A stretch of 64,000 bases of DNA from Erythroxylum novogranatense (Eukaryota; Streptophyta; Magnoliopsida; Malpighiales; Erythroxylaceae), in assembly GCA_029891385.1 (NCBI GenBank), contig CM057231.1, positions 70,070,476 through 70,134,475 of the forward strand. Reading direction: 5' to 3'. Within the stretch, counting starts at the first letter, position 1, and each line of letters starts with the position of its first letter. Shown here in pieces: positions 35,542 through 47,935 of this stretch. The position numbers were made by a program, and so were the translations under genes. A model generated the notes under the pieces. It searched no databases. It was not told the origin of the DNA and saw nothing but the letters and a program-made list of their open reading frames with translations.

Positions 35542-35552
35542 CTCTGATACCA
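35542..35552 (-). other. Primer binding site of the A/F-clan element
   Basis: On the minus strand, TGGTATCAGAG lies four bases after the LTR end, matching initiator tRNA-Met. It shows that the A/F clan is tRNA-Met-primed, which fits the other gypsy and copia LTRs here. Confidence 0.82.
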
Positions 35553-35789
35553 AACATGCTGAGCCCCGTTTTCGGAATCCAACCATTGAATCATAAGTGT
35601 TGGCGTAAACCAAAGAAATCGTGAAGCTTAAAGTCTCATACCATTTCTATGTTCCTTTTTCCATAATACATCTCATTTCTATATATATGTATAACAACAA
35701 TTCACTATCAAAATATTCATATCAAATCCATAAATTCCTCAAGTATACCGAATCTCCACTCAACCTGATCCATATACGCAATGCATACT

Positions 35790-38700
35790 TGTAACACCCC
35801 ACTCCCGAGTGACCGTAACCCGATATCGTTGGTGATATCCAAGTCCATGCCTGAGGTGGCGTCTTACATCGATCGATTAAAACTCAAGATACATTTTTTC
35901 TTTCCTTCACACACACATACACATTCACATACACTAAAGCAGTTTACACACCATTCAATGGACTCGGGGCCTTTTCATAAATACAATTAACTCCATTCAT
36001 TGATTTTACAAACCGGCTTAAGCAATAATACGAAAATTAGAGAATAGAAATACACTAATGCAGATGCAAACTGATCCCAACTTCTTTTTTTTATTTGTAT
36101 ACAGTATTCCCGTGTCAAACAGGGTATTCTTCAAGACCTGAAAAATAGATGCAACTTTTGGGTGAGTTTTGCGAACTTAGTGAGTGACCATCATCGATGG
36201 TCCATCCAATCACATAACATATAACACATACTTTCATTTCCATTAAGTCACATTTCATATTCCCTATCACACCTCACATTCACATACAGTTTCATATTTT
36301 CATTATGTCGATACAATGTCATATTCAATATAATCAAATCGATCATTCAATCAAGTTTATCATTCCCATTCAACACACAATGTCACATTCCCATTCAATA
36401 CAGTGTTGCAGTCCCATTCAATACAAGTAACTCAACCAATCACATCCGTACAATCAAATCAATCATGTTATGCATATGTGCATGAAACCCACTTTCCATT
36501 GAATTACTTTGTTATGACCGAGTGTCTAAACTGTCCCGTACCTATGGATATCGGGCTCATTGAAACTGTCTCATATAGGGCTCATTGTGAACTGTCCCAT
36601 AAAGGGCTCATTGTAAACTGTCCCATAAAGGGCTCATTGTCGTTGAGCCTGAGGCTCTGAATCAGTATCTGAGCACGAAGCTCTTTACTCATTGTTGACT
36701 ACTCTGGTCACACCTCTCATTATCTTTCATGTATTCATGCAGTGGAATGTCTTATGCATATTTGCATGCACTCAGTCAATCATAGTTACTATCATCGGAC
36801 CATAGTCCGGCATTCGACATCAATTAAGAAGTCACATTCCATTTATGTGCAATTATGCATGCAAGACATTTTAACAATCTCAATATATACACTTAGGTCA
36901 TCCCATTCACATTCAAGGAGCACTTCAATAACGCAATTCCAAATACATAATCAATCACCGGACCTCCTGTCCGGAACCCATATTTAATCACAATTAATAA
37001 AATAATTCAATACTCATTCAACATATAACAAAAGCAAATAACCAATAAATAAGACCATCTAGGTCTACTCACAGTACGCTCCAGATTTGCATTGGTTTTC
37101 AATTTCTGAGAACGCTGAAAAGTGGACATTTATCTGCACTACCAATTTATGCCATATACACACATTAATCACTTTGCATAAGAATTCTCATTTATGCACA
37201 AATATAGAATAAGAAAATGCATGTTCATGATATTCCTACCCTAATCCAAAATTTTTCCATCATAAAAAATCTGTCTAAAAAATTAGAAACCTATTAGGCG
37301 GCGACGGTGCGCAATTCGGACCTCTATAGGTTCCCAATTAAACAAAACAGTGATTAAAGGCTCCGTTACCCGGGGCCACGTCAATTTTCTGTCCAAAAAT
37401 TCCGAATCTCTCAGAAAATGAAATTCAATATTCTATGAATCCGATGCCTCAAGAATCAGGTCAATCGGACGTCGGACGGAAAAGTTATTCACGAAAGAAA
37501 CCAAAATTCACATTAAACAATTAATATCTATATATACATAACCCTTGTTTCCTTCTTTGTTTTTCCTGATTTCTAACCAAACTTCCAATAGCCATAACTC
37601 ATTGCACACAATTCAGAAAATTATAAACCATATTTCATTGGAAAGATCATGAAAACCTCTTCAATTCTCAAGAAGACCATAAAATCAAATTCACCCTAAG
37701 GTGTTAAAATCCAATCTAACCTATCGCCCACTAAAACCTCTCAAACAGTGCAATACTTTTCAAATTCAGTAACTACTCATTTCCTTAGTCAAAAATAACA
37801 CAATAAATAGTCACAGTAAGTTCACAATGTTATCTACAACTTTCATGAACAACCCAAAATCAAATTCACTTGCTAACTAAGTCAAACAATTCACCAAAGC
37901 GTCACCTCTGAAATCAACCAATCTGACAAGTGATTTTTCAAACAGTATAACTCCTTGTACAAATGTCGAAAAATTGCATACTTTATACCCATGAAAAGAT
38001 AAAACATAGTAATACACTTCTCATGAAGGGCTCAGAATCAAATTCCATCATTAACCAATTTAAAACAGTCTTGCAAGTTATCGCCGATCAATGACCATGA
38101 CCTAACTTCGGTCTAATCTTTGAAAAGTATAAGTCCCAATTCTGGTATCTAAAAATAGCATGCTATATACCATTTTCAAGATAATCACTTCTTCTACAAT
38201 TTTTCAGAGGATCACTCAAACCAATTCAATTCACGTAAATTGCTAAAATTACTTCTAATCAGGATGTTCACAAAACCTACACTGATGGCTAGGTTACACC
38301 AATTGCTCAAAATCAGTCAATATTTCACAATACATATCTCCCAATATACAGATCGAAAAATTACAAGATTAGTGGCAATGAAAAGGTAACAATGTAGGCT
38401 TCAACTCTCATGAAGACCATTTTCCCTAATTCCATATCAATTAATTTAGAAAAATCAGTAAAACTCTAGGTTCTATATCTCGGTTACTGTTCACATAAGT
38501 CCCAGCAGCAACTTTCCAAGCCAAATTTCAACCTCTTAGAGTTACAATTAGACAACACCTATTTCACACAAAAATGTAGCCAACAAACCAAAGTTTCAGT
38601 GGGCATTAACCTCACCTCATTTTCATAACCACACAATGAGTTATGCTCAAAACAGTATGGTAGGTCAAACTCACAATTTCAGTTTTACTTCCCAACTTCA

Positions 38701-39871
38701 CTTCCTATCATGCCAATTCAATTCCTACTACTATAAGCATCTCAATTGGACACAAAATCAATCCCTACATCATTCCTACATTCACTAGGCATACCTACCA
38801 AAAATTGGCAGCACTTACCTCATCAATATTATGCAAGAATAATCATACATATTCAATTAAAATCAAGCTAAAACCACTCATTCCTACTACTTCATCAATT
38901 CTTACTTCAACCTAACCTTATACCCATCATTTCCACCTATAAGTTTCATTAAATTCAAGCATCCATAATCATAATAAATACATCATAACTCCCATTCAAT
39001 GTTTCTAACCACCATGGCATTAAAATCATACTTAAACCATCATGAAAACACCATTTAAAGCTTAATTTAAACACTTACCTATTAGCTTTTCCAACCTTCT
39101 CTTCTCTTCAATTCTTTCCTAACAATTGCTAACCCTTTTTCTAACCTCATGCATGTGAAAGCCCTCCATGATAAGTAAGGAACTTGGTGTCTAGAAGAAG
39201 AAGGCTTGAAGTTTAGAGGAAGGTTTGATGAAGAAGATGAAAATCGAGGAGATGTAAAGAAAGTAGGATTTTCGGTGGATGAAGACTAAAAGCATGTAAA
39301 ACAATTAGCTCCTTCTCTTCCTTAAAGCATCACCGAGAATGATGGATAGGAATGCATTAAATGGGAGTGGCTAGGTGGCCAAATGAGAATAAGTTGAAAA
39401 GTCAACAAAATTAACAACCAATCACAATTTGACAAAATTAAAACCCAAACCAAACCATTTCACCCCCATTTTCGGTTCCAACCCATTTAAAGGGTCCACT
39501 TTTGGGTCCCACCAAATATGCAATGGTTTAAGATCAAATAACGGTAGAAAAATTAACTAGTTTGCCACTCGGCGATTTTTTTTTGTCAGGAATTTTCTCC
39601 TAAAATTCGAGAAAAATTCTATAATTCGATAAAATAGAAAACAATTTATGGCGCTTTCGAATAATGTTTCAAACCCATTAACCACGTTAATCCCAATAAA
39701 ATTGTCTTAGGCACGCAAACCGAATATCATGTATGCATGCACGATAATTTCATGTGCACAAATGTGATGTGAACCAATCCTATTATCGTGAACGATCTAT
39801 GCACTCCAAATCTATTCCATCCTATGTCAAATTTACCATTTTACCCTTCCAATTGAGGGTGGGATGTTACA
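35790..39871 (-). mobile_element. Solo LTR of a Tekay-like gypsy element, 4.1 kb
   Basis: The ends TGTAACACCCC and GGGATGTTACA are inverted, and a perfect target duplication, ATACT, flanks it (35785-35789 and 39872-39876). It contains the reverse complement of the segment found in the chromovirus LTR (CATCATCGATGGTC near 36188, with CTTTTGGGTGAGTTT near 36156), which gives the minus orientation. No coding sequence, primer site or second LTR is seen. Much of 37440-38650 consists of diverged repeats. Confidence 0.87.
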
Positions 39872-41384
39872 ATACTTCCACTCAACATCATCCATACATA
39901 ATGTATTAACATCAAAAGAATAGAATTTTACAAGCTCTAATGGCATTCCAAGCCACGATACACTATCAATATCGAAATTCGAATATACAAAATACACAAC
40001 TCCCAAAATTCTCAACAACAATCTAACTTAAAAACAATACAATATGTACACATACAAACAAAAACCTTCACTTCCCTTCACCCGATCTTCTTCTCATCAC
40101 CTGTGGATGGGGATGAAGGGGGGTGAGCTTATAGCTAGTGAGTAACATGCTTATAACAAAGAATAAGCAAAAACGTTGAAGTGTTCATTTGTCATATAAA
40201 AATCATAATGAGTTCATAAAACGCTTTTTTCCCAAATTCTCATTCAAATTCGAAGTTTGAATTCAAAACTCATAGTATAAAATGTTATCATATCAATACA
40301 GCATATCCATTTAACCATCAATACAAAATGCTCAATTTATGCAACATACTTGACAATTAAAAGATGCAATGCACAAACAAATGGCTCGAGGATTCCATGA
40401 AAACAGAAGGGAGAAACCAAAGTTTACACCCTGAACAAAATGAGTCCATTTTCGGAGCTCATATGCCACAAGCGGGCAGCCGGGAGAACGCTTTTGTCGA
40501 TGTGCACGTGACGAACAAAATGGTTCCACTCTCACTCAAACAGAAGCATATAATCATGCTCAAATCATTTTATCAAATGCTTTCATGCTTTTCATGCTCT
40601 TTCTTCTTTTCCGAATATACAAAATGCCATGAATTTTCCAAGACATAACATAAAATGTTTCAATGCATTCCCATCTTTATTTTGAAATTCATCAACAAAG
40701 TTCATATACCGAAACATGTAGAAATTTTGCAAATCATTCAAAAGAAACAAAAAAAATATTTATGAAGTAATTGAAATCATTCTTGATTTGGGAGAAAACT
40801 TTATTGGCTCATTTATAAATTATAAACATGAAACCCACCTGAATTCCTTGCTTGGATACATACTTAAAAGATGCCTCTCCTCTTGATCCTCTTGCCTTCC
40901 TTGATTCCCTTTATCAAATACAAAATTCCCATTCTATAGGAATACAATGTAAGGATCTATAAATTGCATATTCACTGAGATGAATTCTAAAAACTCAAAC
41001 TCTTCCAAAAGTCCAAACATTCGGGTCAATTTTCCATGATCACTATGATCAAGTAAATGACAAAATCTGGTAATATTCTCTCCTAGAAAAATGTTCCCCA
41101 TTGTACTAAGTTTCTAAAGACTCCAAAATCATTCAATTTGTTTCAGAAGTCCGAAAGTTATACTCCAAACATATTGAGACTATCCTTATGTTGAAGCAAG
41201 AATCTATACTCAACTTCCATCCAAAATTTGAGATCTTTATAAACTGAATTAAAACTTTCTTTCTTCATAACACTTGTAGAACTTTGTCACTATTTGACAA
41301 CAAATCAAAAATCACCTCATTTGCACATCTGCATCAAAAGTTATGTCTAAAATATCAAAACATGTCTGTGCAAGAAAGAAGGAG

Positions 41385-41580
41385 CTCGCCGCGACGAAAT
41401 CAGAAGCTCGCCGCAGCAAAAACAGAAGCTCGTCGCGGCGTAAAATACTGGAGCTCGCAGCGGCGAAACCCAGAAGCTCGTCGCGGCGACGACGTTCACA
41501 CACGCCGCGTCGTGGGCGCATGCACGAGTCGCGTCGTGGGCCCCTGAGTGCGCCACAGTAACGGCGTGGGCGCTGTCTTG
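41385..41580. repeat. CTCGCCGCGGCGA word array in the A/F LTR
   Basis: GAAGCTCGTCGCGGCG and GAAGCTCGCCGCAGC words repeat with a period of about 20-27 bp and are followed by CGCCGCGTCGTGGGC. They lie in AT-rich sequence. Confidence 0.87.
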
Positions 41581-42253
41581 ACATGACGTGGACACTGCGT
41601 CTTGCCACGCGTGAGACCAAAAACCTTCCGAACACTTGTTTTTCAACATTTTTCATTTTCATACTTCCCATATTTCACAAATAACTCATATGAGCCCTAA
41701 ATCATCCTTCCTACTTCATTTCTAAACTCATTCCAACCTAAAAATCATTCACAAACACAACAAAATCATTAACCCTAGAACACCGTTCAACAACAACTCA
41801 CTTCACACATTCCACTTCATTTTCACTTCTAACCATCACTAAATAAGGTTCATTCATCAAATCAAAAGAAGTTAATGCTTATACTTACTTGATTTGGCTT
41901 CAAGATTCGTCAAATTCTTCAAATCTCCAAAAACCCTAGCTTTCTCTTCTTATCCTCTTCTTCTTCCACGACTTCTTCTTCCCTCCTTAAGAAAAAGACA
42001 ATAACTTCTTCTTTTTATACCCTTTAGTATTCTAAAAAGTCCATTTTTCCCTTCACTAAAAGCCTTATATCTTATAACCTTAAGTGTCATGCCCAATTTG
42101 CCCTTATGCATTTCCACCACTTTTAATCCAACCAAACCATACAATAAATTCTACTAACATTTACATAACAAGTAGATCCAAAACTTTATCCATCAAACCT
42201 TATAATTTATTTAAATCATGCTTAATTTAACAAGAAAAATTCAGGGGCCAACA

Positions 42254-42632
42254 ACAATTATTGGCCAACTCTAGTGCTTTTGTCACAATCGTGGGCTTTT
42301 GTGCCACGATCATGAGCCGTTGTTTCAACCTGATGTCTTCGAAACTTCTCTGTTCTTCGATGTTGACCTTGAAACACTAATAAAAACACATCAAGGTACC
42401 TTTAAAACACCACCTTGTCAAGGCAGAAGCTACGAGTTCGATCCCCGTCAGTCCCGATGAATCCAAATCCAATAATCCATATTTAAGCTAGTACTAACCC
42501 ATAAAAACACTTAAACACAAATAATTAACAAACTAACGCAATTCTAGCCTAAACACATACTAAAACAATTGAATTAACAATTAAATATACATCAAACTAA
42601 GCCCTAAAATATGATACATTTTATACTTATCA
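42254..42632 (-). repeat. Athila-type LTR copy 2, right part
   Basis: It continues 35280-35461 with CACGATCGTGG-like words (42285-42320), the GCCGTTGTTTCA block and the ACCCATAAAAACACT block. It ends CTTATCA at 42632, beside a minus-strand purine tract (complement of 42633-42648). A plastid tRNA fragment is inserted within it. Confidence 0.75.
42408..42456 (+). pseudogene. trnD-GUC: Plastid trnD-GUC 3' fragment (nuclear copy)
   Basis: This 49-bp stretch matches, from memory, the anticodon arm, variable loop and T arm of chloroplast tRNA-Asp. The anticodon loop TGTCAAGG, the T-loop GTTCGATCCC and the acceptor end GTCAGTCCCG are all readable. About six differences are visible, five of them G to A or C to T, the usual decay of plastid DNA moved to the nucleus. 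It is absent from LTR copy 1, so it entered this LTR copy (or its source) later. About 30 bp after it (to about 42490) may also be plastid flank. The 5' half is missing, so it cannot make a tRNA. Confidence 0.7.
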
Positions 42633-43200
42633 ACATCCCCACACTTAAATGTTTGCTTGTCCTCAATCAAACAAAACAACAAACACACAAAATCATAAAA
42701 CACACAATGCAATAATGAGACAATGACGTCAACTTTAAATAGAATCATTCAAGTTACTTCAAATCATAAACATGCAAAATTTGCATCTAGGGGCTCTGGA
42801 CTAAACATATATATTAATCAAAAGCCAAATGTCAAGTTACTCACCCTTCTCAATTGTGCACACAAATTAATAATATTTTATTCATTCAAACTCTATAACT
42901 ACTCCTAAGTGCATTTTCATGAAAAATCAAGATATTTACAAGTTCAGTAGGTTTTATTAGAATTTTTTTCTTTTCTTTAATATTTTGTAGACATGAACCT
43001 AGTCTTTTACTCGAAACATTGGTGGCATAGTCCCCACGATCGTGGCTAAGATTATTTGGTTCTATCACAATCGTGAAAAGGTCCACCACAATTATGACAG
43101 ACACAAAAATAAAAATGTTGTTTAAAATCAATTGGAATCCAGGTATCATTAGCGAATGATATTAATTGGTGACTTATCAAAAAAACATCCCTAGATAAGA
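42633..43200 (-). other. Athila-type interior next to the 3' LTR
   Basis: The minus-strand purine tract (AAGTGTGGGGATG) and the variant GATTGAGGACAAGC (complement 42655-42668) match the arrangement before the LTR in Athila elements. CACGATCGTGG-like words occur at 43030-43095. No coding domain was recognised. Confidence 0.6.
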
Positions 43201-43920
43201 TGTAATGATCTTGATGGAACATACCAAAGTATAAGAGTAAATGAATATATTTACTATTCAACTGAGTTTTATTATAAGGAATATACTAATCGTGTAAGAT
43301 ATGATAGAAATTACTCTTATTGAGAGATCATGAATAGTTGGAATTAATCTTCTTGAGGTATTAAAGATGATTGAAAAATGATGATGAATATAGTTGACTG
43401 ACAAATAGTATGTAAAGATTACGGATGATTGAGGAGAAGAATCTTCTTATGATATAGACTTTCATCGAAGTATATCATGTAAGTCAAATGTTCCATTTCT
43501 AGAAATGAATGTTGATGGAACAAATCATAAGTGAATATTGGAGTCTCGCTTCTAACTGAGACTCAGGCATAAGAGGTAGAATATGCTATTGAGAGTGTAT
43601 GCATTTTTGTTTGATGTAAAGTATCCACCTATATGATTGGATTCTTGAATTTGAGGAGACACTATTGCTAATGTGAGGAGAAATTAGGTCCACACTATAT
43701 TCTATGCACATATGTTTAAGAGATACAAATTAGATTTGATGAATGTGTTACCAACTTAAGAAGTTAAGATTATAAATAAATTGAAATGTGTGGAGAAACT
43801 AGTATGAATAAACAAACATTAGAATAAGTCAATGAGAAATTAGAGGAAAAATAATGAATGGAGAAAATCATTAAAGAAAAGAAGTCAATTGGGAAACTGA
43901 AAATAACATGAGATAATGTT
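43200..43920. other. AT-rich stretch, probably decayed gypsy coding sequence
   Basis: No motif is certain. It lies directly before the RT remnant and has similar base use, so it may be the former protease and RT start of that element. Confidence 0.35.
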
Positions 43921-46100
43921 ACCTTGTTTGAGGAATTAGATACTTAAGAAATTACAAGAACTAATCATGGGCACATTGAATTTTGGTAATATCTATTTGA
44001 GTTAACAAATGTTCCTGACAGTATTATGGTATTGTAGAATAAGGTGTCCCAATTTTGCTTAGATCAAATAGTGACTATGATCATAGATGATATATTGAAT
44101 GTATTCAAAAAGTTAAGAAGAATATTTTGAATACTTGAGGTAAATCTTACATATCATGAAGGTAGAAACAATTATATACCAAGTTCAATAAGAGTGAATC
44201 TTAGCTTGATCAAATAAAATGTTAGGTCGTATAGTATCTGAACATGGCTTATTGGGAGACCCAAAGAAAGTAGAGGTAATGACAAAATAAGAAGCTCCAA
44301 GGAATATATAAGAGATATAGAGTTTTCTAGAACTAGCTTTTTATTGGGTACTACTAGATTATTAAGGATTTTTTACTGATCTTAGCCCTTTGATAAAAAA
44401 ATGTCTGAGGAAAAACATGTAAATCGTATGACTGATGAATGTAAAAAGAATTTAGAGTAAATTAAAACAGTGAAAAATTACAACACCAGTGTTAGTTATT
44501 TCGTCTGGATTTGGAGATTATAAAGAATATAATGATGTTTCACACTAGAGATTATGATGTAATCAAATGCAGCATAATAAAGTGATTTCATATGCATCGA
44601 GACAATTAAAGTCTCATGATTTGATTATTTGATACATGATTCAGAACTTGCTATAATAGTAATTGCTTTGAAAGCTTGGAGACATTATATGTACATTGAA
44701 AATTTTGGATATATATAAAATACAAACCATTTAAGTTCAAGGTAATTATTGAGTTTGAAAGGGTTGAATATAAGACTAAGATAGTGGATAGAGTTACTTG
44801 AAGATTATGATGTACAAATGAGTATTTCCCAGTAAAGCTAGTATTGTAATCTGATGCATTGAACAAAAAATTTAATAATGGTGTAGCACAAATTTAGATA
44901 TTGAGGTTACCAAATCTAGTGCAATAAAGAGTATCGAATGTCGAGTTAAATTTTAGGCAAATCAAAGTACTATTAGCTATTGAATTTAAGATTAGTTTCA
45001 CATGGAAAGATTAGCAAAGCTTAAATTGAGGATTCAAAATTTGTGAATCTTACTGAAAAAATTGAAAATGAATTAAAATTTTGAGTTTGAATAGGAAAAA
45101 TGATATTTTGTGATTGTAGTAAAAAGTATGTGTACCCGAGAAAGATGATTGAGCAAAGAGATTATTAGAGAAAGCACAAATAATAAGCTAAGCTAGACAT
45201 CCTAGTAGGAATACACCAAAATGGCATTTGGTGACTAAGAATGTAGAATCAAATGACTGAATGTTTGAATTACCAACAGTCTTAAATGTTGGAGATATGG
45301 TTAGAACTTATATTTTGGAGTTCATAGAAACATGAGGTTAATGTACAGTTTTAATTGACTTTAAGCATAACAATCATTATCATGGTGATATCATTAAAAT
45401 ACCATATGAGGTGTTATACAACAGAAAGAGTCATCTGCCTTGATATTGGGATGAATAAGGATTAAAATAGTTAAAGGCCAAAAGTGATTGGAGATGTTGT
45501 TGATAAGTGAAATTGATCTGTATTAGAAATAAAGTGATTCAAGAAAGATAAATGAGTTAGGTGGATCAACATCGAAGATATGGAATATAGTGAGATAGGC
45601 GTAAGAGTTAAGTGTATTAACACTAAAGAGATGTGAAATATCAAGTGAAAGATGAAATGTTTCTAAGAGTATTGCCATAGCAAGGTGTGCTCAAGTTAGG
45701 GAAAAAGGGGAGCTGAGCCTGACATAAATTGTTCCATAAGAAATTATTGTGAGAATAGGACCATTAACTTATAAGGTAGTATTACTAATAAAATATGTCT
45801 CAGATTCACACAGTGTTACATGGATATGTTTAGGAAATATCGTTATGATTTGATATATGTGTTATTGATATTGGAAGTGAAATTGTGAGTAATATGAAAT
45901 ATATTGAGGAAACAATTAAAATAGTGTGATATCTGAATAAGCGACTGAAAAATCAAGTGATTCCTTTGGCTATTGTCCATTGAGAGGAATCATTTAAGTG
46001 AAAAAGTTAAATGGGAAACGGAGGAGCATATGAAAAAACAATACCCCTTCCTTTTTGATCAATCAGATAAGAATTTCGAGGACGAAATTTATTAAGGAGA
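43920..46100 (+). pseudogene. Very degraded Ty3/gypsy pol (Tekay-like)
   Basis: With many stops and shifts, the order RT, RNase H, integrase is still readable. RTNHGHIEFW and FELTNVPDSIM are near 43960-44020. VSEHGLLGDPKKVEVM is near 44235-44280, where the RT end should be. A VISYASRQLKSHD-like stretch is near 44585-44620. HNNHYHGDIIK and PYEVLYNRKSHLP are near 45370-45440. An FLRVLP..GVLKLGKKGELS stretch is near 45660-45715, and KVKWETEEHMKKQYPFLF is near 46000-46055. The end of this frame runs straight into the purine tract before the LTR at 46106. Its 5' half and 5' LTR are not in the window or are unrecognisable. Confidence 0.82.
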
Positions 46101-47694
46101 AGAATTGCAACATCTCGTTTCCATACTAAGGGTTAAAACCCTAGATTTCTGTAAATGAGAAATAGCAATGAGAGATTAGGAAATGCACTTCATGCTCATG
46201 CATAATATAGCACACATACACGTGAATTTGATTATTGCAAATATTGTAATGATTTGTTTATGCACCCATTTGACATTTTCCAAGTATAAATAATTGTTTT
46301 AATGTGATTATGATATGGATAGTGAATATTTTACCTTAAAATTTGATTTGGTGAATTAAATCATTGATTTAGAATTTTGGTAAAATTTGAGAATTTTCTA
46401 AAATTATAGGTATTTTTGGACTAGGAAATAATGTCAAGTGACAAGACAATTAATAAATAGTATTAGAAATAAATGTCAAATGACAGTAGAAATTTTGATA
46501 AGTGACATTAAGATTTAATAATTGAAAATTGGGAGAAAATTGGGTTAAAAATTGAAGACAAATTGATTAGTTAAATAAAAGATCAAGGAGAACCACATAT
46601 CTTAACCCATGTTGTTATGCTAAAAGGTCGTCTCTTCTTTCATTTTGTTTTGGCCAAATGCTCCCATCTTCTTCATCTTCTCTTCTCTCAACCCATGACA
46701 TTTTCATTCTCACAACCTAACCCTTTCATGTTGATTTTTGTCAAAACCCTAGATCCCTACTATCCCTTCTTGTTACAAAGAAAACATAGCCTATTCCTCC
46801 TTCAATAATGGTGATCGTTTGGTGCTTGGAGGCTAGGGTTATTTGATGATTTAAAGAAGCTTTGGGTAAATCGATTTAAAGAAGCTTTGGGTAAATCAAG
46901 TAAGTAACATATTAATCTTCATGGCTTTGTTGAATGAAACATGTTTTAATGATAGTGAAGAGTTAAATGATCATAAAATGAGGATCGGTACATGTTGAAA
47001 TGTGAATCAGATGTCTTGTTTTTGTGTTATGATGATCAATATTTTATAAGTTATTGTTGAGATGATTTGAGTTAGAGTGATCATGAAAGATGGTGTAGGA
47101 AAAAGTGCAGAAAAATTTGATTGATAATGGGTTTTATGTTCTGTTTTCTTGGTGTATTAATGTGAATCTCTTTGGGTGTTTTGGAGATGAACTAAAATGA
47201 GTCTAGAGCTAAAGAAAGTGAGTAATGTGGTGTCTTGAAATGGGAAGAATTAAGGTGACAGTTAGAAGTGAAATGAAAGTGGAAATGAAGTTGAACATGT
47301 GCAGAAAGCTGATGATGAATGTATATATGTATATATTCTGTTTTTAATGTTCATGATCAATCATGGACTATAATTTTTTTATAGATGATATTGAGCTGAA
47401 ATGGAGTTAAGAATGATGGGGAAATGATGAGTAATTAAAATAGAAATGATAAACCAAGTGACTAAAAATAAGGTGTTGAAAGTAGTAACTAAAGGGTTAT
47501 AAATATGGAAAATATGGATGCAATTGGATAGATTTTGGGGTAAGAGGCATAACTTTTGTTGTAGATGTCAGATTGAGGTTATTTAAGTATTCTTTTGAAG
47601 AGGACTTTAAGTTCTACAATTTCTATAAAGACCCTGAAGAGAGATTTTGCTGTCTAAAGGGTCAAATTTTCACATTTTTGTAGGTGTCCTGTGA

Positions 47695-47795
47695 ATGTCC
47701 ACCTAGCGGACATAATGTCCAAATGGACATGGGCGAAGCTGGAAAGCTGGAAAACCTAAGAAAATCTACCCAACGGACATTCACTGTCCATTTGG
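47695..47795. repeat. GTCC..GGAC palindromic words in the gypsy LTR
   Basis: TGTCCACCTAGCGGACA, TGTCCAAATGGACA, CGGACATTCACTGTCC and GTCCATTTGGAC occur within about 100 bp. This is a fourth type of palindromic word in this window. Confidence 0.75.
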
Positions 47796-47935
47796 ACTTA
47801 ATTTAGGCTTGAACAGAGCTTGAATTGAACCTAGAATGATGCTTGGATTAAATGACTAATGTGATATGTATAAAGTGATAATGGAGGTTATAACTTAGTG
47901 AATGAATTGTTGATATCTATCAAAGGCATGATTAT

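Larger units (their letters stand above)
35462..42253 (-). mobile_element. A/F-clan element with a large internal deletion, holding a nested LTR
   Basis: A perfect target duplication, ACAAT (35457-35461 and 42254-42258), brackets it. On the minus strand it runs from TGTTGGCCCC at 42253 through one full LTR to 35557. It then has a primer site (TGGTATCAGAG, complement 35542-35552) and about 20 bp of interior, and ends with only the last 70 bp or so of the second LTR (35462 to about 35530). So the interior and most of the 3' LTR were lost while both outer ends were kept. The LTR is split at 35790-39871 by another element. Confidence 0.85.

Noticed and set aside
41312..41671. Arginine-rich overlapping ORFs on both strands
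   Set aside because: They are translations of the GC-rich word array, which is stop-poor in all frames; no coding signal.
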